Assembly: GCA_948567375.1 (NCBI GenBank)
Contig: OX419757.1
Location: 49,597,665-49,661,664 of the forward strand
DNA: 64,000 nt
Direction of reading: 5' to 3'
Source: Lunularia cruciata
Taxonomy: Eukaryota > Streptophyta > Marchantiopsida > Lunulariales > Lunulariaceae
Positions 1 to 12,838 of the stretch are shown in pieces; the first letter of the stretch is position 1; every line of letters begins with the position of its first letter. Under the pieces are notes generated by a model. The model made no database searches. It saw nothing but the letters and a program-made list of their open reading frames with translations, and was not told where the DNA came from. Position numbers and translations under genes: made by a program.

Positions 1-146
1 TTGATAGTGGACGTAATAAGTGCAAAGGTGCAATAATCTTTGAATAGAATTAGGTCTTGAGGAAAATGTAAAGAGTGTGTTGCTCGGTTATACTCTCGTT
101 CATCCATATTTAATCAAAATGATACTACGATATCTTTTTCAATTGC

Positions 147-187
147 AAGAAAAGAAAAGAAAAGAAAGAAAAGAAAAGAAAAGAAAA
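147..187. repeat. AAAAG-type microsatellite
   Basis: A run of AAAG/AAAAG units. Simple sequence with no further meaning apparent. Confidence 0.9.
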
Positions 188-732
188 ATCTAAAATTGGC
201 CTAAGTCTTATCATCAGAATTTTGCTCCAGAGGTGCAACAATTATCTCTAGTTGTATGATCTACTTGTCTATTTGTACATTAATCTGCAATAGACACTCC
301 TCCCAACTTTCTTGTAGGACCATAATAAATGATATCCTTAATTGACATCCTTAAAGGTTCTATCGTTCTTCGTACCAGGCATCCTATCTCTGGCCACTTA
401 GACAGGGCGTTTACATCAGACTACCAGCAGTTTGCTCGAGTGAAGTGGATCAGAAGTAATTCAAGTATCAAAGATGTTCCGTTGAAGTTCACTAAATCAG
501 CAAAGTGCAACGATTGTAGGTCCTGATTCTCCATATTCGCACGCGTAACTCATTGTTCCTTGCTTCTGTTGCCACAACGTGACAGGCTACGGTTCAATTC
601 ACTCGGGTTCTGAAACAAATTCATCTGTCTGACTGATCCATCTCCATAGATACTTCAATCACAGAGCTCTCTAGAAATCGACAAAACTTCTCAAATCAGA
701 AGGAGTAGAAGGAGAAATATAGTACTATAGTG

Positions 733-823
733 GTATCAGAAGAGCGGGCTCTTCTGATACAGAAATCTAGGAAAACTCACAGAAGAGCGGGCTCTTCTGT
801 GAGTTTTCCTAGATTTCTGTATC
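733..823. repeat. Compound perfect palindrome (two nested hairpins)
   Basis: Two perfect inverted repeats overlap. The small one (733-760) has 13-bp arms around GG. The large one (756-823) has 33-bp arms around GG. Both have the same centre, GAAGAGC-GG-GCTCTTC, and they share the bases GATAC at 756-760. No mismatch is present in either stem. This could be a foldback element tip, a recent template-switch product or a hairpin-forming transcript. Nothing flanking it identifies an element. Confidence 0.85.
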
Positions 824-3120
824 GAGATATTCTTAGGTACATTTTAAATTGTTGGAGGTGGTGCCTTTACAACTTCTTTGAACGTGAGAAAATAGGACCT
901 TGCCGGGCAGAATCAACTACATGATGGACAAAATGCTGGACAGAATGAACTACATGCTCTTTCAACTTCGGTGAGTTCAGGAAGACATGCACAACAGGGT
1001 GGAGTAGCAGAGCAAAGAAGCAGCTATAGCAAACGCCTAATAACGTAGGGCTGGTCAAACAAGTACAACTAACTTCCAAACTGTTGTTTGAGTGCGTTTG
1101 AGTTCATATCTCCTTGGAGCTGGAGAAGGTCGCGAGCTGGAGGTAGCAGGCAGGAGACAGGTGTTTAGAGGAGATTGCCAATAGCAACAACAACAGGTTG
1201 AGATTCCAAGAGTGAGCCTCTGAAGAACACACAAGTGGATCGCCTTGATTAGATATTTCACCTCATTCTAGTTCTTGTGCTGGATGTTCTTGTACCATAA
1301 ATACTCATTCCAGCCATTCTTCCAGAGGGTTCTTGTAGAGAAGAGTTCATGTACCGGAGGGCTCATGTACCACACGTGATAGAGCTTATGGAATGACCTA
1401 TCTCCTTTGGGAGCATATAGGCTCCCTTCCCATCCGTTCTTGGTTGTGTTCTTCATTTTGCATTAGTCTATGTTTTGGATGTATAATCTCCTAGTTATGT
1501 CCTAGGCTGTATCTCTTAGGTGTTAGAGAGATGTTTTAGTAGAGTCTCTTGTGCCTCCGTTTTGTTCCTTAGCATGGGTAGCTAGAAGGACTACCATAAG
1601 CAAGGCTCCTCATCCACCGTCCCATACACCTTATGTGCATCTTGGCCATAGTTCTAGGCATTGCCATTTATAGCATGCTCCCCTAAAGGTTCATGTTCTC
1701 CTTGATGGAGCCACTGCTACTCTTAGGCCACGTCCTCCAGTAGAGTAACCTACATTGGACAACACTCCTATGAAGGACCTCCCACCCATTACTCACTACC
1801 CACTATCTCTTCAGTTCTTCCCCCTCCTCCTCCACTCTTTCCTCCTAGTGTTCCATCTCCACCACCACCACCTCATGCTCCGCTCCTCCCAACGTTCCCA
1901 TCACCATCGTTTGACATCCCCCTATAGTACCCTTAGCACCCCCTACATCCCATCTCACTAGTGCAGTATGCAATCATGCCCTGATAGTGCATGAGTAGGA
2001 CTAGGTTTGGCATATCATTGAGTGCAAGCTAGATGCTTACAAATGAGAGCAAAGGCTACCTCTCCGCCTACCTTCCTATAGCCACTTCAGACTCTAGGCC
2101 TCTCACTACAAGCACCCCCAAACTCTTACTCATGGCTCCACTCTTTGTATCCTCTTCACGCTTTTGTACCAAACATACCTCATCCATGCATGTATACTAG
2201 GATCCCTATCTAGTGGGTTCCATGCTTTCCATACTCCTATGTGCCATCTTGGCATCTTGGCATTTGAACAAGAGAGAGATGTCTCTACCTAGACTCTACT
2301 AGCTCTCTTTCCCCAATGGACTTTGCTTCTTTTGGCTCATGAAGGTGCATCTAGACACCGAGAGACCGCCTCTTGGATCCATTGGTTTCTACAAGGCAAT
2401 TGGCCTACTTTACAAGAGGAGTACACCATCAAAGCCCAAGCGGCTGCCAGATGGATCACAAAGTCCCCACAAGCTCATGCTCTACCTCCAAAGCATCATT
2501 GTCTACATTGCTCCTTGATGTTAGACTAGGTAAGGGAGTACCAGCATACAGTCTAGGCACTTTCATACTCTAGATCAACACCTTCTACATAGATACATTA
2601 CCAACCTTATATGATCTTCATCCATTAGCCACATATGACCTTCCTTTCTTTGTCCATGACTTATACTTAGATGAGAAGTTCCAACTTATAGAGTCCTTCG
2701 TTGCCTAAGCTTTACTCCACTATCCACGTTTCTCAACAAGTGGTACTTTTGGTTTAGTTTTTGAGCATTAATGGGATTGTATCTCCCCAAATATGCTAGA
2801 CTCAAGCTTCTATATTCTCTTTGCTTTCTACTAGCATATTGCCCTGGGTTTGGTGCCATTATTTATTGCTTGTTTGTTTGGTGCATCTCTTGGTTCTATC
2901 CATGGAGACTTTAGATGTTTGCCTCATTGCCATTGGAGATGCTTTCTTATGGCTGGTCTCACACACCATATGTCTATAGTTTTGTCATTCCTTTTCATGT
3001 TCACTCTCTCCTCATCAAGATGCAACAGCCACACTAAGTGGTTGTGTGACGGTTATTGCAAGCATTAGAGCTTCCTTGGACCTCCATCTTGATTGGGTGG
3101 TTGTCCAAGTTGATGTCTCA

Positions 3121-3555
3121 AATGATTTCAATACCATTTCTTGTCCAACTTTGTTTTGAGCTCTTTGTTTGACAAGGAATCAGATCCCCTCCCTTATTCA
3201 TTTTTTGCATACTTTATATGGTATTGAGACACCATTCTTGTATAATCACCATACTACCATAGGAGAGTTCACTATGTTGGCATCAATAAAGGGTACACAC
3301 CAAGGTGATCCTTTTGGTGGGCCATTATTTGCCATAGCTCACTACAAAACTTTGTATGAGGTTGCAATTGCCTTTTCCAAATGCTTTTTTCCATCCTTAT
3401 CAGATGATGCACACATCTTGGGACCCATGGAGGACATAGTTTGGGCAATGCAAGATTTCACACTTAGTCTAAAGTCCTTGGGTTTACAAGTTCAGACTCG
3501 TAAATGCAAGGTCTTGAACACACACACAATCCTCTCCCCCTTTGACTTCCCATAA
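3121..3555 (+). pseudogene. Reverse transcriptase fragment of non-LTR copy 1
   Basis: The longest open piece (from the Met at 3169, 128 residues) is the core of a non-LTR reverse transcriptase, which would copy the element RNA at a nicked target. 'YGIETPFLYNHHTT' is followed by 'GTHQGDPFGGPLFAIAHY', the template/primer-grip block of LINE-type RTs. 'FPSLSDDAHILGP' then holds the paired catalytic aspartates of the (A/S)DD motif. 'SLGLQVQTRKCKVLN' follows, as in the thumb-proximal part of the family. The N-terminal fingers and the remaining thumb are out of frame. The same block recurs, more broken, at about 41.85-42.1 kb. Confident as a fragment; not functional. Confidence 0.8.
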
Positions 3556-4094
3556 TGATTCCAAATCCCAATAGAAGGTTTGAAAGTATTGTGCTTCCCT
3601 CTTAGAGAGAAAGCTTTTTGTAGCTCCATTATCTCAGACACACTTTGATTCAAGCTACGGCCCATGCTCACATCTTCCCTTGGTTGGGGAACACATAAGT
3701 GGCCTACTCCCTCCTTTTGAGATCTTATATCCCAAGAGCATCCTATTTGGCACGTACATATCCTCCAATAGAAGTACTCCTACCATATCTATGGTCCTTT
3801 GATAGAACCTTGTAGCATACCTTCTCCACACTCTTAGGATAGTCTATGCTCCCATATTTATTAGATGGTTAGTAGTGATTACAAATAGCTCTTCATGTAG
3901 TCATGGGAGGATGTGGTATCACATCACAAGAAGCTATTGCACCAGCAACTTACCTAGGAGCATGGGCTTTAGTGGTCCCCCTGTTGGCAAATAAGTTCTT
4001 ACATGAGGATTGATCTTTTTTATTGCCACCTATTGTGATAATAGACTCAACCATCTATGATTTCTAGATATCCCTTTGATCGGCTCAAGATCTA

Positions 4095-4860
4095 TTGCTA
4101 GACCCAACACATACAACACTCTTCCCCTTTGTAGACTATGTATCCCTAGATTCTAGGAAGTTTCCAGCAGAGCTCAATGAGCATATACACACTCACACCC
4201 TTTCTAGCATCCTCATTGATGCACTTCTACTTGATAGAGCTAGAATCCTTTCTTGTAGTGGGAAGGGCACGGGAGCTTGGCTTCATGCCTCTCCTTTGAT
4301 TGAGGGCCTTTGATTCACGTTGGAGTAGTTCACCACGGCCTTTCAACTTAGGCTAGGCTTACCACATCCATCACTCTTGGGCTTATCGGACCATTGTCCA
4401 TGCAATTCTTTGTTGGATGCTAAAGGCATACATCTTCTATGATGTGCTATAGGAGGCAAGCCTACAAGGGTCCATGATGCCATTAGAGATGTGGTAAGCC
4501 AAATCCTATGATCTACACGCTCACATGGTCAGATCGAGTGATGGGTGGTCCTATCAAGCCCACCTCACCGGAGAGTGTGCACATATATTGTCACCTTTAG
4601 AGATGGAATGTGTACATTGTATTATGTGGTGGTGGCAAAGTCACACTTAGACCAAAGTCTTTGGCACAAGCTAGGATCTAGGCAAGAGTTGCAACAATCA
4701 TCGCTACTAGGGGGAAGGAGGACCACTATGCTCCATGGTGTGCCTTTGACACTTTTGTTCCCCTAGTAATGGAGCTTTTTGGCCACCTTCATCATCAATT
4801 TGATGGTCTCCTTTGAGAGGAAGCACGGGGCTCACTACAGAGGAGAGGCGCTTTGACTTT
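4095..4860 (+). pseudogene. C-terminal region of non-LTR copy 1 (linker, zinc knuckle, endonuclease-like)
   Basis: The open piece 4095-4313 ends with 'ARILSCSGKGTGAWLHAS', matching the linker before the zinc knuckle in the better copy at 14.58-15.25 kb. Downstream, in changing frames, come a HDAIRD-like stretch (about 4470) and 'TRGKEDHYAPWCAFDTFVPL' followed by 'GHLHHQFDGLL' (about 4700-4815). The copies near 14.6 and 58.2 kb carry equivalent segments. An 'LQRSQ' tail follows near 4910. At least two frameshifts and a stop near 4815 break it. Confidence 0.65.
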
Positions 4861-5208
4861 CTCACCTGCCATGCTTACCTCATATTTTTGGCAGAGGGTC
4901 GTTGTCACCTTACAAAGATCACAATCTCTGAGTTTTCATTGATGAGCCTTAGTAGTGGGCATGCCTGGTTCATTGATGCGCCTCCTCCCTCCCTCACTTT
5001 TGCTCATTGGAGGATCTATGGTACCTTTGCCACTTAGATTGCATTGTTCTAGTGTTTGCGTCGCTACATAGTGTTTTGTTCTTCATGCCATGTGAGCTTG
5101 GGCTTTGGTTTCTCCATGTCTTTTTGCACTCTTTTGATGAATATTGGACTCTTTCTTTCTTTATGCACCTTTTGGTGTGCTTGTATTCTTTTTCTCCTTT
5201 TCTTACAA

Positions 5209-5231
5209 AGTATATTATTGAATAATATACT
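5209..5231. repeat. AT-rich perfect hairpin at the end of non-LTR copy 1
   Basis: AGTATATTATT, one G, then its exact reverse complement: 11-bp arms. It sits where similarity to the element fades and could mark its 3-prime end. Confidence 0.6.
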
Positions 5232-5803
5232 CTGTAAATATGAATAATAAATGCAAAGGCAAAGGATTCATGTTGTCTTCAAATTCAAATGGCTAGTTTG
5301 TTTGTTTCAGTCTATGTACAAACAGAAGTAAAGATGTGCAAAATCCGAAGCTTCATGAATTCCCAATTGAGCAATGGTTTGCAGTGCATGTGAAAGTTTA
5401 CGTTGGATAATAATAGTCTACTCTTTCTCCGGGTGCCCTATGGAACATAAGAGGGTTTCAATTCGGGAAATTGTTGGAAATAGGTTGGTCCCGTGTAATT
5501 TTTTGATGGGTCCAGTAAAACAAATCAAGCTTATTCATGAACAGCTCAGTAAAAATTTAGAGTTTGAATTATTATTTTGGTCTGGGTTTTTGGGCCTTAT
5601 GGTCTCGTTCACTGGAAAAGTTTAATGGATCATGAAAATCATGGCCATTATAGAGATATAGGAGTACTTCCCGTGAAAGAAAGGAATACCCCTCTCACAC
5701 CCATGATAATCTCTGAAACGAATTATAGATCTCTCATCATTCTTGTTAAAAATTGCCAAATTGAAACCCCTATAGTGTCCCAAAGGTGTTTAAAAAAGTA
5801 AAG

Positions 5804-5935
5804 AGGGCGACCGCGTCTGGTAACAAGAAGGATTGGAAGATCCTACCAAACCCTACAAAGAAAAAACATAGAGGGTAAAACGGGGCTAAGCTCCAATAGT
5901 TTCGGTGAGGGAGGAATCTGTCCTAAGTCGTCTCA
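5804..5935 (+). repeat. Dispersed repeat 'R', copy 1
   Basis: The fullest copy of an unclassified repeat. A first block (GGCGACCGCGT... AAGGATTGGAAGATCC) is followed, after a variable spacer, by a second block (GGGTAAAACGGGGCTAAG, then ...AATAGTTTCGGTGAGG and GGAATCTGTCC). Other copies: 6541-6600, 7391-7426, 10486-10523, 11847-11955 and 14321-14438. Confidence 0.7.
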
Positions 5936-6540
5936 TATATCTGAGCTATTCAAACCGATCTACCAAAAGTATTCAGAACCGGCTATAGTTTCTACAATCA
6001 GTGTTTTGTATACTGTACAGGAAATGCATGATCATAACTTTTGTGTATTTTGATACATTTTTCTTTTGCATAGCTATTATATCTTAGGTGCTGGAGGGCG
6101 ATTCCTCTTACCGATACAATTGGGGCCTAGCCCATTTTACACTCTATGTTTTCTCCTTGTACGGCCTGATGGGTCTTCACATCCTTCTTGTTACACTATG
6201 CGGTAACCATTTTCCATTTTCTTTGGTAGTCTCAATTTGTTTTTTTTTTGTTTTTTTTGCTTTTTTGTTTTTTTTTTGCCACTTCGGATACATTAAATAT
6301 GTGCAATAGATTTTCATAGTCCAACTCCTTCAACCATGAATGTAATTTCATGATAGTATATATCATCACATACGACTGTACTCATATCCTCTTGTGTTCC
6401 CTATCGAGTACAAGAAGACGCATACTTTAGACAAGTACTCTAACCATACTGTAGGTCCAACAACCTTTTCATCACGACATGAGTGACAATCAAATGCAAG
6501 TTGTTAAACCTAAGGACTCTTAGGGAAATCATACAAATAA

Positions 6541-6600
6541 GGGTAAAACGGGGCTAAGGCCAAATAGTATCGGTAAGAGGAATCTGCCGTACAGCACCTC
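6541..6600 (+). repeat. Dispersed repeat 'R', copy 2 (second block only)
   Basis: GGGTAAAACGGGGCTAAG followed by AATAGTATCGGTAAGAGG and AATCTGCC matches the second half of the copy at 5804-5935. The first block is absent. Confidence 0.7.
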
Positions 6601-7390
6601 ATCATACAAATCAGAGTCACGGTTGATAACAAAAGATAGATAACTCTTAGTTGGAAATAGACGGTGTATTCTCGCTCATCATATCATCATGTGACTGAAC
6701 CATAGAAAAATGTATTGGATTTTAATTACGTTTTACTTCATTTTACGTTATATCTTGGACACATCAATACGGATATCCGTATGGACATTACACTTCTGAC
6801 AATTGTCCACCCTCCGTCTTAGACCAAGTTTCTATAAAATATAGATGATGGACCAGATAGAACGCATCGTAAGGTAGTTAAGTGAAGAAGATCCAAATGA
6901 TCAGGAAGCTCGTAATTACGGGGAGATTGTGATAAGTGGTACGAGCGCTCAATTTTAAATTATGTTACTCAAGGTTATGATTCTTAGACTTCTTTTCATA
7001 ATTTCTAGTTGTCCCAGTTCTTTCGTTTGGTATTTTACAAATTGAAGTACTGGGAGTTGTTTGTAAGCTCAACTCTCTGCCACCCTAAGATGACAGGCTG
7101 CCATCTAAGATGCTCGGTGGCATAAAACCAAATTGAAGAAAGGTTTAGGGTTTAGTTTTGCACAAGTCTAGTTTTGCTTGAGGATATGTTCAATTACTTT
7201 GATATGAACTGTAGATCCAAAGTGGTCATGACCAGGGTACCTCATCTAGGGGATGAAGCAGGGATTATAAATTCGCAAGAGCACTGCACTTTGTAGAACG
7301 CTGCCGCAGTATGTACTTGGCTCCATTTGCGTCGGACAAAAGTAGGCGTTTACCGTTTACGAAATCACCTTTAAGAGAAAAATGGTAAAA

Positions 7391-7426
7391 GGCGACCACA
7401 TAGAACACGTGAAGGATGGGAAGACC
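7391..7426 (+). repeat. Dispersed repeat 'R', copy 3 (first block only)
   Basis: GGCGACCACATAGAACACG then GAAGGATGGGAAGACC matches the first block of the family. I see no second block downstream. Confidence 0.65.
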
Positions 7427-10400
7427 GCATGAACATGAATACACCTTGAATAAGATGGCATCGTCTCTGAATACAGTATTTTCGTGCCTGGGAAGAACTA
7501 GGATAGCAGCTACGCTACTCGATAGCAGCACGAAGGCAGAATGACAAGAGCACCCAGCATCTTTCTCAAATCACTATCTCATCTTAAGGTAATAAAGGAA
7601 ACACGGTTCAATGGTACGATCACCTCTACGTACATGTACTTAGGTAAACTTATGCAGACTACTGTATGATCATCCCAACTCACGCGGATAATTCAAATGC
7701 CATGTATCTGTTAGAAAGCTGTCACGACTGCCTTTGAATTTTTGAATATATCACATGTGTTTCGAGGCACTGAATTGAGGGAATGTGAAGCTCCGAGGTC
7801 AGAGAGGAACAAGTACCGAAAAACCTCCCTGGTTGATCTTATAAAAAATACCACAAGAGAGTACGTCGTACACCTTTAAGCATCCTGAACTCATCATTAG
7901 AATAATGTTATCATACTGCCCATGATTGCTTCGGTGATTTAAGCACCATCGTCATTGTCTCATGACTGAGTTGACCTCGCTGTACTATTTAGTGAGCAAT
8001 CAAACTTCTCAGCTTTTCAGGGTTGATTGATTAGAGGCACATTGATCCCAACATGAAGTCTGCATGTAAATTAACTCATGTAAATTTACTCCATGCTGTT
8101 TGACTCAATGTTGCTCTTCTCATTGTGGTTTTCCGCCGAGCAGTTCGGATTGCATCTCTTCAAGAGCACCATTGAGTCATGATTGGGATTTGCAAAAAAT
8201 ATTTTCCTTCATTCGCTGTTCAGGATAACATGTAGGATGTTCAATTCCTCAGAAATCCTCTTTCTTGGAGCCGCAACACTCTTACACTACGGATTTAACC
8301 ATCAGAGTTTTGCCTTACACATCTGTCCAGACCCGCAAAGAAGACTTCAGATGTCGACATTGTGATTGATCAACAGAGGGTTCTTATCATGTCCCCGAGA
8401 GCAACAAACCATAGAAATTTAAGTATAAAGAGGATAGTGGTGGGGTTTTACTGAGGTTGAGGTTTGAGGAGTATCCATATAGATTCCATAAAACTGGTAT
8501 TTGGGTTATGACACCCATCTGATGGCTTAATGGGTGACGGTGGAGATGGTTGTAAATTATTGTGGGCGGAAAGCACATAACCGTAAATGTCGATTTTTCT
8601 TTATGGGTTATTTCAAATTTAATTGCAAGGTTTAGAAATCTGGAATTTCTGGTGTTCAGCTGTTATTTTAACCATTTACGTTTATTTAAATACTCATAAA
8701 TAATCATAATGAAGAACATGCTAGAAATTCATTTTTATATGATCATAAATATTTGAACGAATCTTGACTTCCCTTCCATAATAATATATGCCAATGAAAT
8801 CCCCTAATATAGCGCTTGTACACTCCAAAATACATAGCAAATATGTTCTGTTCGCAGATATTACGGATACCCTCGAGTAGTACCTGAAATATGAGATCTC
8901 CTCTGAAAGATACCAAAGGATGAGACCTGTTCGTGTCAAACTCACCAACATTATGACGCCATTCTAGACCCCGAGTCGAATAAGAGACTGTTCATGCACG
9001 TAAGAGGGAACATAAGATATCTCTGCGAATTTGGATATAAGCCTAGTTTGTAAGGATCTCTCCAACATTCCCGATCTTTTTGCCTACTCACGTAGGACAT
9101 CGCTTGTCTCGAACAAGTCTTGTCCCATGCCGCCTGCTAAACAGAAAGTAAACAGCAACAGAAATCAGTTCTAGCGGTTGCAACCATTTAAGCTAGCACT
9201 CAGGGACTTTGTCCAATGATGCTATATTCTATTTACCATATAATGTCAAATATTTTTAGTAGTAATTAAGTTCTGTATATTTTTCAGTTTTAGAAAATAA
9301 CCACAGAAAATCGTTACAATCAATTTTGTAAAGTTCTAACGAGACTTTAAGAGTACAGGATTTTTTCGAGTATTTTTATCAATATAGGCACTGTCTAGAA
9401 GAGACCATATCAGCAAAACGAGAACTTTCATATTATGTATAGAACATTACTGTAAAATAAAATAAAATAATTAAACTATCAACAGTAAATCTAAAGAGAA
9501 AAATCACCACAGAAATCTATTTATTTATTTTATTACAAACTAAATCCACTCCCTATAATTCTCGACGGTCATACAAAATCACCCTTCTTAAATGAACCTT
9601 TTTTATTTAACCAGAATGAAAGTTTCTCAAAGAAGAAAAATCGGCAAAAAAGCCTTACTATCTTCAACTTCGATGCAACAACCCCAAAATAGTATTAGTT
9701 GAACATGGAAATTGAGGAAAGCCATCTAATTTGAGCAGAAAGTTTGCATGAACTTTGGATGCCACAATAAACCCCGAAGTCTTTGGAGTGAAAATTTGAC
9801 GTTGAGGTGCTCAATCATTCATTCGAAGATGGCGTACCATGACGATAGTAACCGAGTGATTATAGGGAACATTCCCGAGCTCCATACGATATGCATGCAC
9901 AACGTGAAACCTAGAGATTTAAATAGACTGAAAAACAACTTCCCGAGGTTCATCCTTTGATTGGCATGACCACATTCTCAGTGGCATCGCAGTTAAAACG
10001 CTAGGTTTATCCTAATCTCGGGAAGACAAGTATTCCCGAGATCTGGTTGATGTCACTGATTTCAGCCCATTCATATGGGGTATCATATTGATCTTTGTTT
10101 CTTAGTTCTAGTTAAGTACTCAAAACCTTCGCAATCCTTACATGCTTGAAATCAAACAGATGCACTTGAATAAAAGACCTAATCCAGCCAAAGTGAGAGA
10201 CCTGAAGGATGACATTAAATGAGCTTGATCATTCAACTCATATAGTAAGCTTGAAATTTAACTACATGTAGATCATGGCACATTGAGCGTTAAACGCATC
10301 CTCAAACCTGCATGCCTTTTTAGCCATTTACGAAGAAGCAAACAACTCTTGCATCAATGTCATTAACACATAACTAGAGAAGCACCCTTGAATGCTGGTA

Positions 10401-10485
10401 AAACATTACGCTTCGAAGGGTATTTTCGAAGTATAATCTTCTTATCTAGCCGTTATCTCGTCCAATCATAAACCCAAAAGGAGGA

Positions 10486-10523
10486 GGACGACCGCGTAGA
10501 AAAAATGAAGGATGGGAAGACCA
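10486..10523 (+). repeat. Dispersed repeat 'R', copy 4 (first block only)
   Basis: GACGACCGCGTAGAAAAAAT then GAAGGATGGGAAGACC, almost identical to the first block of the copy at 14321. Confidence 0.7.
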
Positions 10524-11846
10524 AAAGCAAACTATGGATGCTGTATACCCCTTCTTTCTTTCTTTCTCCTTTACGTCACTCGCTGCCCACAGGGTCGGAA
10601 ACCCCAAAGTACCACTATCCCGGTCGTGCCATGCAACTCCGTGGCTGGAGATTCTAAGCTACCGTCTTTCATACCCTACAAAGTATTTAATACATATTCT
10701 ACGCAGGTGTGTCTACGAATCCGGGTGTACAGTACGGTAACTAATTGTCGCTGGTTCGACGTGCGTTCTTTGCTGGTCTGTTGGCGGACGGGCCGACACA
10801 CCGGAACTGCCAAGTAGACAATTCTTGAGTACCAGTACTCTGTCCTGACGTGTCCAAAACTGTACCGCTGCTAACGTAGTCCCTGAAGAGCCTTTGTTGC
10901 CCGCTGCAATGGAAACAAGAAGTTCTTAGTTAGGACCACTAAGTTAGCCCCACTAGAACTAAATGGCTACTTTCCATTTAGTGTTACATCTTCGTTCTAC
11001 CTGGAGGGAACGGCAATTGCATTCTTGGATTATTTGCATGAGAGAACACTACAGTGGCAAGAAATGTTCGTTTGAAGGAAAGTTTTCCAGTAGTTATGGC
11101 GATCATGTGACATATGTCCCCAACATCCGAGACCGCAGAGTTCTAGTTGAAGGTCATATGATCTACTTTTGTGGCATCTTGGATTCCAGAGTTTTAGGCG
11201 AAGACAAAGGCAACCTACTTTGGTTTGTGGGCTCATCGTGGATACTATGGGTTCAGGCGGTCGACACTAGATGTCCAGTCGAAAACAACGTAGTTCTGCT
11301 TCAGTAGTTTAAAAGAACTGCTTCACGAATACGTCACCGTTTGTAGTGAGGGAACAGCTGACGCCTTTGGCAGCAAGGACTTGCAAGCACATGTGAGAGC
11401 AAAGTGATGACTTATGTACTTAGACTCTCGTGAACCATCATCAACATTTGCTACGAGAAACTCTTGCTGATCCATGGGAGAAGCAAAATGCACTCGCATG
11501 TATGTGCTCGCCCTGACTGACTTCTAGGTCGTGCACCACTAGCAGCACAATCAAGCAAGAATATAAGTATCTGCTACTAAAATTGCGTGTCATAGCACGG
11601 GCCAGATTTCAAAGTGGTTGAAGTCATGTGAGCTTATGGTGGCTGTTGTCCCCATGATAATTTTATTTGCTATGTTGACTATTTGCTACTCCAACTGATT
11701 TCCCTTTACATTCTCACATCAAGCCCCTTATCCATCCTCTCACTCAAGACTCTTAAATAATTTTTATTCAAGACTACCGCAATTTTTTTCGTTTTTGCAC
11801 TCACTGACATGCAAGCTCCATTTCGTGTTTGTCCGTGAAGTGAAAA

Positions 11847-11955
11847 GGCGAGACGCATAGGACAAGAAGAAGGACGGGAAGATCCTCATCAAGCCGTACT
11901 TTTACAAAAGCTAAGAGGTAAACTGGGGCTAAGGTATTGGTCCGTAAGGTTACTT
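11847..11955 (+). repeat. Dispersed repeat 'R', copy 5
   Basis: Both blocks, diverged: GGCGAGACGCATAGGACAAG with AAGGACGGGAAGATCC, then AGAGGTAAACTGGGGCTAAG about 30 bp later. Confidence 0.65.
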
Positions 11956-12400
11956 TGGTGGTTCTTTATAATCTAGCAGCGGTAAATCTGGACAGAAGAT
12001 CATGAAAATTGGCCAGTTACTGCTGAAAGGGACAAAAATACTGAAGTGTTGTCATTATCGGGCCGAACATGCCATCGCGAAGATCTAGTCACTTGCTATG
12101 GATACAATAACACTTTGTCAGCTCACAAGTTGACATGAAGTCGAGCACAGGGTGACTCGTCGTCGTATCCAGGACACATATCATTGGATTTCAATTCGCT
12201 TCACGCCAAGAAGTTGCTGTTGAGACGTGAGAGGAAACGCGAAGTGGTATATCTCCAGAGGAAAAGAACTACAAGGTATCATAAAGTGCAAAAAGGATAA
12301 TGAGCATGAGCTTAAAGAAGAGTGCAAAACTCTATGCAGAATTCCCGCCCCGAAACACGAGGGAAAGAATAAAAGTATTCTACCGATGTATGTATGGTAT

Positions 12401-12520
12401 GATATAGATCCTTTAATAGTATATTTGGTAAATGATAAGGAAGTGTTCTAGATGTTGAATGTCGTGATATAGATCCTTCAACAATATATTTGGTATATGG
12501 AAAGGAAATGTTCTAGATGT
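12401..12520 (+). repeat. 55-bp tandem duplication
   Basis: The unit GATATAGATCCTT... to ...GTTCTAGATGT occurs at 12401-12455 and 12466-12520 with a few substitutions and a 10-bp spacer. Confidence 0.85.
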
Positions 12521-12672
12521 GACGTGAACTCTTTATGCCATTGCTCATCTATGAAATTTCTGAGACGGGTGTTAAGTGATAGAGACTCTCTATCTAAAAT
12601 ATGAGATGAATATGGTTGGAGAGACTATCATAGCTCCTCTTCCTTGCAAAGATTTTTGTGTTATCTATTGAG

Positions 12673-12838
12673 TGAGACCATTAAACTAGTGATGAATATA
12701 CTCCAAAATCTCTTTGGACAAGGTATAGAGTTATTAGACGATATCATAAAATTATGATATCCACCGCTATCGTCTAATAACTCTATACCTTGTCCATAGA
12801 GATTTTGGAGTATATTCATTATTAGTTTAATGGTCTCA
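12673..12838. repeat. Long inverted repeat (71-bp arms, about 24-nt loop)
   Basis: Left arm 12673-12743 and right arm 12768-12838 are reverse complements with three mismatches by eye. The loop region holds a nested 10-bp-arm palindrome (GATATCATAA, AA, then its complement, 12740-12761). No coding sequence or terminal-repeat signature flanks it. Possible identities are a foldback or MITE-like element, or a locus transcribed into a long, nearly perfect hairpin that could feed small-RNA processing. The sequence alone cannot decide. Confidence 0.85.

Larger units (their letters stand above)
1..1590. other. Intergenic, no gene seen
   Basis: I see no convincing coding sequence on either strand: open stretches are short and none gives a recognisable domain. 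It holds an AAAAG-type simple repeat (147-187) and a perfect compound palindrome (733-823). From about 1590 rightward the sequence resembles the 5-prime part of another non-LTR copy starting near 40.1 kb, so the boundary is approximate. Confidence 0.6.
1590..5231 (+). mobile_element. Non-LTR retrotransposon, decayed copy 1
   Basis: A degenerate non-LTR (LINE-like) element with a reverse transcriptase and a C-terminal zinc-knuckle plus endonuclease-like region. Translated pieces in several frames match the copies at 14.6-15.8, 40.1-42.1 and 56.9-58.6 kb: an N-terminal block with 'LQEEYT' near 2.4 kb, the RT 'GTHQGDP' block near 3.3 kb, the 'SCSGKGTGAWLHAS' linker near 4.25 kb and the 'KEDHYAP' C-terminus near 4.7 kb. 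Frameshifts and stops throughout make it non-functional. Boundaries are approximate: the 5-prime end is taken where similarity to the 40.1-kb copy starts, the 3-prime end at a small AT hairpin. I could not identify target-site duplications. Confidence 0.75.

Noticed and set aside
147-187. Possible CRISPR-like or regulatory array
   Set aside because: It is only an AAAAG microsatellite without spacers, in plant DNA.
5577-6309. Short open frames near T-rich tracts as small membrane proteins
   Set aside because: Hydrophobic runs come from T-rich sequence (Phe/Leu codons) and are expected by composition.
10963-11307. 114-codon + strand frame
   Set aside because: No domain, no homologue in the window and no supporting signals; length is within chance for this composition.
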